Origin: Zobellia alginiliquefaciens
Lineage (GTDB): Bacteria; Bacteroidota; Bacteroidia; Flavobacteriales; Flavobacteriaceae
Assembly: GCF_029323795.1 (NCBI RefSeq)
Contig: NZ_CP119758.1
Span: 2,356,001 to 2,420,000, forward strand
Reading direction: 5' to 3'
DNA length: 64,000 nucleotides
The first letter of the stretch is position 1. Each line of letters starts with the position of its first letter. Shown piece after piece: positions 58,944 through 64,000 of this stretch. The position numbers and the translations under genes are program-made. Under the pieces are notes generated by a model, which was not told the DNA's origin, did not search any database, and was given only the letters and a program-made list of their open reading frames with translations.

Positions 58944-60680
58944 ATGGCCGAAAAAAAAGTTAGTATACTTACCGCGTTTAAGACCATTATTTGGCCTAGA
59001 CGAAATTTAGTTTTTATTGGACTACTTCTCATTGTAATTAGTAAAGCGGCAAGTTTTGTGGCTCCAATGTCCCTAAAGTATTTGATGGACGATATTATAC
59101 CCAATAAGGATATCGAGTTTTTGAAGCTGCTCGTGGGACTGGTTGCGTTGGCCATTTTGGTACAGGCGGTTACGTCGTTTTTGTTGACTAAAATTTTGAG
59201 CGTACAGGCGCAATTTTTGATTTCCGAACTTCGGGCGCAAGTACAGAAAAAAGTACTCTCTTTGCCTATTCGTTTTTTTGATAATGCAAAGTCGGGAGCT
59301 TTGGTTTCCCGTATTATGAGCGATGTTGAGGGCGTTCGTAATTTAATCGGTACCGGTTTGGTACAATTGGTGGGCGGTACTATTACGGCTGTAGTTTCGC
59401 TCATATTACTTTTGCGCATAAGCTGGACCATGACTGTTTTTACCTTGGTGCCTTTAGCTATTTTTGCCGTTATAGCCTTGAAGGCATTTAAGATTATTAG
59501 ACCTATTTTTAGGAACCGGGGAAAGATAAATGCCGAAGTTAAAGGTAGACTTACCGAAACTTTAGGAGGTGTACGGGTAATTAAAGGTTTTAATGCCGAG
59601 ATACAAGAAAATAAAATATTTGAAGAAGGGGTTGATCGTCTTTTTCAAAATGTGAAAAAGAGTTTGACGGCTACCGCTTTTATGACCAGTTCCTCAACCT
59701 TTCTTTTAGGGATTGCCACAACCGGAATTATGGGTATTGGAGGTTATAAAATCATGATGGATGAATTGACTGTCGGTGAATTTTTAACCTTTACTTTTTT
59801 GTTGGGATTGATGGTAGCGCCCATAGTACAAATGAGCAATATAGGAAGTCAGTTAACCGAAGCCTTGGCCGGGTTGGACCGTACGGAAGAACTCATGAAC
59901 ATGACTCCTGAATCTGATGAAGAAAACCGAACAATTGTTCTGGATGATGTTCAAGGCGATATTGTTTTTGACGATGTTTCTTTTTCGTATGAAGAAGATA
60001 AAGAAGTGCTCCATAATATTAATTTTGAGGTAAAGTCAGGTAACGTAGTGGCTCTAGTAGGGAGTTCTGGCTCTGGGAAATCTACAATTGCCGGGTTAGC
60101 GGCTACTTTTCTAAATCCACAGTCAGGTAAAATTACTATAGATGGCAAGGATGTCTCAAAAGTGAACTTGAATAGCTTCCGGCAGCATTTGGGGGTTGTT
60201 TTGCAAGACGATTTTCTTTTTGAGGGAACCATACGGGAGAACATTCTTTTTCCGCGGCCTAATGCTTCCGAAGAGCAATTACAGCAGGCTGTTAAAGCGG
60301 CATATGTAAATGAATTTACGGATCGGTTCGATGACGGATTGGATACGTTGATAGGGGAACGAGGCGTGAAACTATCGGGTGGTCAACGCCAGCGTATTGC
60401 TATTGCAAGGGCTGTTTTGGCGGACCCTAAAATCTTGATTTTAGATGAAGCTACTTCTAATTTGGATACCGAAAGTGAGGCATTGATACAAAAGAGTTTG
60501 GCCGCCCTTACCGAAGGACGTACCACATTTGTAATCGCACACAGATTAAGTACAATCAGAAAAGCGAATCAGATTTTAGTTATCGAAAATGGAAGAATTG
60601 CCGAAGAAGGCACCCACGATGCGCTTATTGCTAAGGAAGGTAGGTATTTTAATCTATTTACTTATCAGGCAAGGATTTAA
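58944..60680 (+). CDS. ABC exporter, ATP-binding and permease in one chain
   Basis: A 578-residue half-transporter. Six membrane helices fill residues 1-310 (for example LVFIGLLLIVISKAASFVAP), followed by the nucleotide-binding domain: Walker A GSSGSGKST, Q-loop VLQDDFLFEGTIRENI, signature LSGGQRQRIAIARAVL, Walker B ILILDEATSNLD and the H-loop His in TTFVIAHRLS. It is of the MsbA/LmrA exporter class, likely a homodimer; lipid or drug export are usual roles, not decidable here. Its stop overlaps the convergent ferredoxin gene by 4 bp. Confidence 0.93.
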   Translation: MAEKKVSILTAFKTIIWPRRNLVFIGLLLIVISKAASFVAPMSLKYLMDDIIPNKDIEFLKLLVGLVALAILVQAVTSFLLTKILSVQAQFLISELRAQVQKKVLSLPIRFFDNAKSGALVSRIMSDVEGVRNLIGTGLVQLVGGTITAVVSLILLLRISWTMTVFTLVPLAIFAVIALKAFKIIRPIFRNRGKINAEVKGRLTETLGGVRVIKGFNAEIQENKIFEEGVDRLFQNVKKSLTATAFMTSSSTFLLGIATTGIMGIGGYKIMMDELTVGEFLTFTFLLGLMVAPIVQMSNIGSQLTEALAGLDRTEELMNMTPESDEENRTIVLDDVQGDIVFDDVSFSYEEDKEVLHNINFEVKSGNVVALVGSSGSGKSTIAGLAATFLNPQSGKITIDGKDVSKVNLNSFRQHLGVVLQDDFLFEGTIRENILFPRPNASEEQLQQAVKAAYVNEFTDRFDDGLDTLIGERGVKLSGGQRQRIAIARAVLADPKILILDEATSNLDTESEALIQKSLAALTEGRTTFVIAHRLSTIRKANQILVIENGRIAEEGTHDALIAKEGRYFNLFTYQARI

Positions 60681-61006
60681 CTCTCAGGAGCTAATTCCAC
60701 TTCTAACCCATCTAAATCTGGGGTCATGTGAATTTGACAGCCCAGACGGCTGTTGTCTTTCACATCAAAGGCTTCCGCTAGCATAGCATCTTCATCATCT
60801 GATTTTTCAGGAAGCGCATGGTCAGACTCTACATAGCACTGGCAAGAAGCACACATGGCCATACCTCCACAGATTCCAATAGTTCCTTCAGGGGCCAATT
60901 CGTAGGAACGAACAACCTCCATAAGATTCATGTTCATATCGGTTGGGGCATCTACCTCATGGGCAACTCCGTCGCGGTCGGTTATTTTTATTTTTATATC
61001 GGACAT
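60677..61006 (-). CDS. [2Fe-2S] ferredoxin, adrenodoxin type
   Basis: A 109-residue ferredoxin. The cluster ligands follow the C-x5-C-x2-C...C pattern: Cys46, Cys52 and Cys55 in ICGGMAMCASCQC, with Cys90 in SRLGCQIHM; Cys57 is extra. The acidic patch between (PEKSDDEDAM) is typical for the reductase interface. Likely electron carrier, reduced by the ferredoxin-NADP reductase encoded nearby (61472-62542), perhaps serving iron-sulfur assembly. The intervening pseudogene separates them. Confidence 0.92.
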   Translation of the reverse strand: MSDIKIKITDRDGVAHEVDAPTDMNMNLMEVVRSYELAPEGTIGICGGMAMCASCQCYVESDHALPEKSDDEDAMLAEAFDVKDNSRLGCQIHMTPDLDGLEVELAPES

Positions 61007-61045
61007 TAGAAAAGGAATTAGTAGTTAGGGATTAGGTGTTAGTTT

Positions 61046-61415
61046 TTATGAATTGGTTGACTTTCTTGGGGTCATTGATTGTATAAGTCCAAAGAGCATT
61101 CTAGAAATTTCGTTAGACTGTTTGATTAACTCTGTTGTTTCCGGTGATTCTTAAAAAATGAAGTCTCTTGGAAAGATATAACATGGAACGTACCTCGCTA
61201 TTTGAACTTGTTGCAAAATATAAAAATCGAATAAAATCAGGATTCGTGCGTCTGTCAAACCCTTCGGCTATATTGTTAGAAATTGATATCGATGCTCTTA
61301 GAATTTGGTCTTTAAAAGAATAGTCTTTGGAGTTTGAAAACTTTTGGTAGATAACAACAGCAAAATCTTGTGCTTTCTGCCACACCAATACATCTTCAAA
61401 CCTTTTAACTGCCAT
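61046..61415 (-). pseudogene. Frameshifted four-helix bundle (S23/23S rRNA intervening-sequence type) protein
   Basis: The 5' part reads MAVKRFEDVLVWQKAQDFAV, then FKDQILRASISISNNIAEGF and a SEVRSMLYLSKRLHFL end, all typical for the four-helix bundle family of about 120 residues. The frame then leaves the family. Removing one A in the AAG of the TTTTTTAAGAA run restores ESPETTELIKQSNEISRMLF followed by GLIQSMTPRKSTNS and a stop at 61046-61048, so a one-base insertion has occurred. The shorter open frame (61113-61415) would miss the last helix. Function of the family is unknown. Confidence 0.8.
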
Positions 61416-61471
61416 ATGCTTCTATGTTATAGTTTTAAGAACTAACTCCTAATTCCTATATACCTAGCTTC

Positions 61472-62542
61472 CTAATTTATACTCTTTACAACTGCCTTAG
61501 GTGCTTCTTTTTTACTTCCGTCAAAACCGGTTACACCGCCTACGGTTGTATATTTCATTACATATTTCTTATCAGGATAAATACGCTGATAAGCGCTTTG
61601 GCACATTAAGGTGGCTTCGTGGAAACCACAAAGAATCAGTTTTAACTTCCCAGGATAGGTATTTACATCGCCTATGGCATAAATTCCCGGCACGTTGGTC
61701 TGATAATCAAATGTGTTTACTTTAATGGCATTTTTCTCTATTTCCAGTCCCCAATCAGCAATGGGGCCTAATTTTGGAGAAAGCCCAAAAAGCGGCACAA
61801 AATTATCAACTTCTAAGGTAACATCCTCATCGGGATTTGTTGTTTTTCTAATGGAAACCGCCTCTAACTTGTCATCACCTTTTAATGCTACGATTTCAGC
61901 CGGGGTAATCAAATTGATTTTCCCTTCGTTTTTAAGCTGCTGTACTTTTTCCACGGAGTCTAAAGCACCCCTAAATTCATTTCTACGATGAACCAAAGTG
62001 ACCTCGGCAGCAACATCGGCTAAAAATATACTCCAGTCTAGCGCGGAATCTCCACCTCCTGCAATTACCACTTTTTTGTCACGATAGACTTCAGGGTCCT
62101 TTATGATGTATGAAACTCCATTGTCTTCATACTTTTTAAGATTCTGGAGTAATGGTTTTCTAGGTTCAAAACTGCCCAGACCACCAGCAATAGCAACAAC
62201 GGGTGCATGATGTTTGGTGCCTTTATTTGTGGTAACTATGAAGGTGCCATCCTCTAGTTTTTCTATAGTCTGAGCCCTTTCGCCTAAAGTAAAGCCAGGT
62301 TCAAAAGGTTTTATTTGATCCATAAGATTGTTCACTAAATCCCCTGCCAACACTTCAGGAAAGCCTGGTATGTCGTAAATTGGTTTTTTAGGATAAATCT
62401 CGGAGCATTGTCCACCTGCTTGTGGTAGGGCATCTATTAAATGACATTTGAGCTTTAGTAGACCTGCCTCAAAAACGGCAAAAAGCCCTGTTGGGCCAGC
62501 TCCTATAATCAATATGTCTGTCTTGATCATTGAGTTTTGCAT
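61472..62542 (-). CDS. Ferredoxin-NADP+ reductase, thioredoxin reductase-like (YumC type)
   Basis: A 356-residue flavoprotein. FAD site IIGAGPTGLFAVFEAGLL, then ALPQAGGQCSEIYPKKPIYD; NADPH site VVIAGGGDSALDWSIFLAD; and GIYAIGDVNTYPGKLKLIL. The CxxC disulfide of thioredoxin reductase is missing, which places it with the ferredoxin/flavodoxin reductases of the TrxR fold. The [2Fe-2S] ferredoxin gene downstream on the same strand is its likely partner. NifU-like and mrp genes are upstream, suggesting electron supply to iron-sulfur assembly (inference). Confidence 0.9.
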   Translation of the reverse strand: MQNSMIKTDILIIGAGPTGLFAVFEAGLLKLKCHLIDALPQAGGQCSEIYPKKPIYDIPGFPEVLAGDLVNNLMDQIKPFEPGFTLGERAQTIEKLEDGTFIVTTNKGTKHHAPVVAIAGGLGSFEPRKPLLQNLKKYEDNGVSYIIKDPEVYRDKKVVIAGGGDSALDWSIFLADVAAEVTLVHRRNEFRGALDSVEKVQQLKNEGKINLITPAEIVALKGDDKLEAVSIRKTTNPDEDVTLEVDNFVPLFGLSPKLGPIADWGLEIEKNAIKVNTFDYQTNVPGIYAIGDVNTYPGKLKLILCGFHEATLMCQSAYQRIYPDKKYVMKYTTVGGVTGFDGSKKEAPKAVVKSIN

Positions 62543-62600
62543 AAATTTTGGACGAAATTAGTGTTAAAAGGTCAGAAATAAAATGATAAAAATCAGCGTG

Positions 62601-62843
62601 TTAAACGCCAATATTTATCACTTCTTCAATTTGTGGCGCATGCTTTTTAATAGTCATTTCCACACCACTCTTTAAGGTCATCTGGTTAACGCTGCAACCC
62701 ACGCAAGCCCCTTCTAATCTCACTTTAACGGAATTTTCGTTATCTATGGAAACCAAAGATATATCTCCACCATCGCTCTGCAAAAAAGGACGGATTTCCT
62801 CTAGTGCTTTTTCTACTTTCAGTGTTAATTCTTCTGAGGCCAT
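62601..62843 (-). CDS. NifU C-terminal domain protein
   Basis: An 80-residue protein equal to the NifU C-terminal (Nfu) domain: VEKALEEIRPFLQSDGGDIS and GACVGCSVNQMTLKSGVE with the CxxC that holds an iron-sulfur cluster for delivery. It begins 1 bp after the mrp stop, so translation is probably coupled. No scaffold (IscU-type) domain is attached, so it is a carrier, not a scaffold. Confidence 0.95.
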   Translation of the reverse strand: MASEELTLKVEKALEEIRPFLQSDGGDISLVSIDNENSVKVRLEGACVGCSVNQMTLKSGVEMTIKKHAPQIEEVINIGV

Positions 62844-62844
62844 A

Positions 62845-63984
62845 TTATTTTTTCTTAACGGCAGAACAGCCTGCCATAGTTGTTATTTTAATTGCTTCGG
62901 TTGGGGGAAGACTTTTGTTTCTGCCCACAACCTCTTGTACCACATTTTTTGTGATTTCTTCAAAGGCTTCTTCCACAGGAGTAGCAGTTTGCATTGCTGC
63001 TGGTCTTCCTACGTCTCCGGCTTCTCGTATGCTCTGAACTAGAGGAATCTCGCCCAAGAAAGGTACGTCTAAATCTTCAGACAGATTTTTTGCGCCTTCC
63101 TTACCAAAAATGTAATACTTATTATCAGGAAGCTCGTCTGGTGTAAAATAAGCCATATTCTCTACAATTCCCAAAACAGGAACATTTATAGAGTCTTGTT
63201 GAAACATAGCAACCCCTTTTCTGGCATCTGCCAAAGCAACGTTCTGAGGTGTGCTTACCACTACGGCTCCAGTTACGGGCATAGCTTGCATGATGCTCAA
63301 ATGAATATCTCCTGTTCCCGGAGGAAGGTCGATAAGCATAAAATCCAATTCGCCCCAATGTGCATCAAAAATCATTTGATTCAACGCTTTTGCAGCCATT
63401 GGACCACGCCAGATTACCGCTTGGTTGGGCTGGGTGAAAAAACCAATGGATAACATCTTTACGCCATAATTCTCTACCGGTTTCATTTTTGATTTTCCAT
63501 CAACATTAACAGCCAAAGGCTTTTCCATAGGAACATCAAACATTATTGGCATGGAAGGACCGTAAATGTCAGCATCTAAAACGCCTACTTTAAAGCCCAT
63601 TTTAGCCAAGGTTACCGCTAAATTTGCAGTAACCGTAGATTTACCTACACCACCTTTACCGGAAGCAACGGCTATTATATTTTTGATGCCGGGTAATGGT
63701 TTGCCCTTTATTTCATTGGCCTTAGGTTTTGCTGGAGCATCTACCTTAATGTTGACTTTTATCTTAGCCTTTTCGTAAACCTCACGGTGTATGATTTTTA
63801 GAATCTCCACCTCGGTTTTTTTTCTGGCCTGTAAACTAGGGTTGCCAATGGTAATATCCACTTCAACCTCATCTCCAAAAATCTGTATATTTTTAACTGC
63901 ACCGCTTTCTACCATATTTTGGCCCTCACCGGGTACGGTAATATTCTCTAGTGCTCTTAAAACTTCTTTTTTATCAATCTTCAT
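62845..63984 (-). CDS. Mrp/ApbC family iron-sulfur carrier ATPase
   Basis: A 379-residue P-loop ATPase. The N-terminal DUF59-type domain (residues 1-95) precedes the deviant Walker A SGKGGVGKSTVTANLAV, then VLDADIYGPSMPIMF, switch II LIDLPPGTGDIHLSI and the STPQNVALADARKG block. Mrp proteins carry or insert iron-sulfur clusters. The CxxC found in many homologs after VENM is replaced here by VENMAYFTPDELPDNKYYIF; the only Cys is in the terminal AGCSAVKKK. The reading frame is complete, and 16 bp remain upstream in the window. Confidence 0.93.
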   Translation of the reverse strand: MKIDKKEVLRALENITVPGEGQNMVESGAVKNIQIFGDEVEVDITIGNPSLQARKKTEVEILKIIHREVYEKAKIKVNIKVDAPAKPKANEIKGKPLPGIKNIIAVASGKGGVGKSTVTANLAVTLAKMGFKVGVLDADIYGPSMPIMFDVPMEKPLAVNVDGKSKMKPVENYGVKMLSIGFFTQPNQAVIWRGPMAAKALNQMIFDAHWGELDFMLIDLPPGTGDIHLSIMQAMPVTGAVVVSTPQNVALADARKGVAMFQQDSINVPVLGIVENMAYFTPDELPDNKYYIFGKEGAKNLSEDLDVPFLGEIPLVQSIREAGDVGRPAAMQTATPVEEAFEEITKNVVQEVVGRNKSLPPTEAIKITTMAGCSAVKKK

Positions 63985-64000
63985 TATATAAAATCATTCT

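Noticed and set aside
1-64000. CRISPR array or known defence system
   Set aside because: I saw no regularly spaced repeats and no cas, restriction or retron genes.

Overview
The window looks like the chromosome of a marine flavobacterium (family Flavobacteriaceae, in the area of Zobellia, Maribacter or Arenibacter; genus not determined). Reasons: AT-rich DNA, promoters of the Bacteroidetes type (TTTG about 19 nt ahead of TAnnTTTG), starts that follow A-rich leaders instead of Shine-Dalgarno sequences, a SusC/SusD pair, a type IX secretion C-terminal domain on a metalloprotease, an OlsF-type two-domain aminolipid acyltransferase, and the prs-rplY-pth and rsmA-mgtE gene groups.

Left flank, 1-21.76 kb, is conserved housekeeping DNA. 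It holds the OlsF-like acyltransferase (cut by the window edge), a run of small stand-alone enzymes (GNAT, two VOC proteins, DUF1801, DUF4870), the minus-strand group TPR protein / DUF4286 / GGCT-like / rsmA / mgtE / 2-hydroxyacid dehydrogenase, then serS, a VOC pseudogene with one in-frame stop, an HTTM membrane protein butted against ribF, a large secreted metalloprotease overlapping a lipoprotein gene, the prs-rplY-pth group, and tRNA-Leu(CAA).

21.74-49.38 kb is, as I read it, a genomic island inserted in the 3' end of tRNA-Leu(CAA). The last 22 nt of the tRNA region recur at 49358-49379 with one mismatch. Each copy is followed by its own terminator, and two 11-bp direct repeats sit just inside the left end. 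No integrase is visible. The cargo is one polysaccharide utilization locus: a beta-propeller lactonase, a HAD hydrolase and a GntR-LacI chimeric regulator on the minus strand; then SusC, SusD, a GH39-like enzyme, an MFS transporter, an SDR, an enolase-superfamily dehydratase, a heparinase-fold putative lyase, two esterases, GH105, a beta-helix lipoprotein, GH29, GH16, a GH88/GH105-like lipoprotein and DUF4861 on the plus strand; and DUF6807 on the minus strand. There is no sulfatase. The gene content fits an acetylated, uronate-containing, possibly fucosylated glycan: lyase and endo-enzymes cut it, SusCD imports fragments, GH105/GH88-like enzymes remove unsaturated uronates, esterases deacetylate, and SDR + lactonase + dehydratase could oxidise a released sugar without phosphorylation. 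A palindrome TTGTA-TTA-TACAA just downstream of the susC promoter is a good operator candidate for the chimeric regulator.

Right flank, 49.4-64 kb, returns to core genes: a HipA-like kinase/DUF3037 pair, a PAS histidine kinase, a Crp/Fnr regulator, a pirin, an ACT-domain protein whose C-terminal 165 bp are repeated 1.7 kb downstream, a YwqK-like repeat protein, GntP permease + SGNH hydrolase, an ABC exporter, and a minus-strand iron-sulfur/redox group (mrp, nifU-like, ferredoxin-NADP reductase, [2Fe-2S] ferredoxin) containing a frameshifted four-helix-bundle gene.
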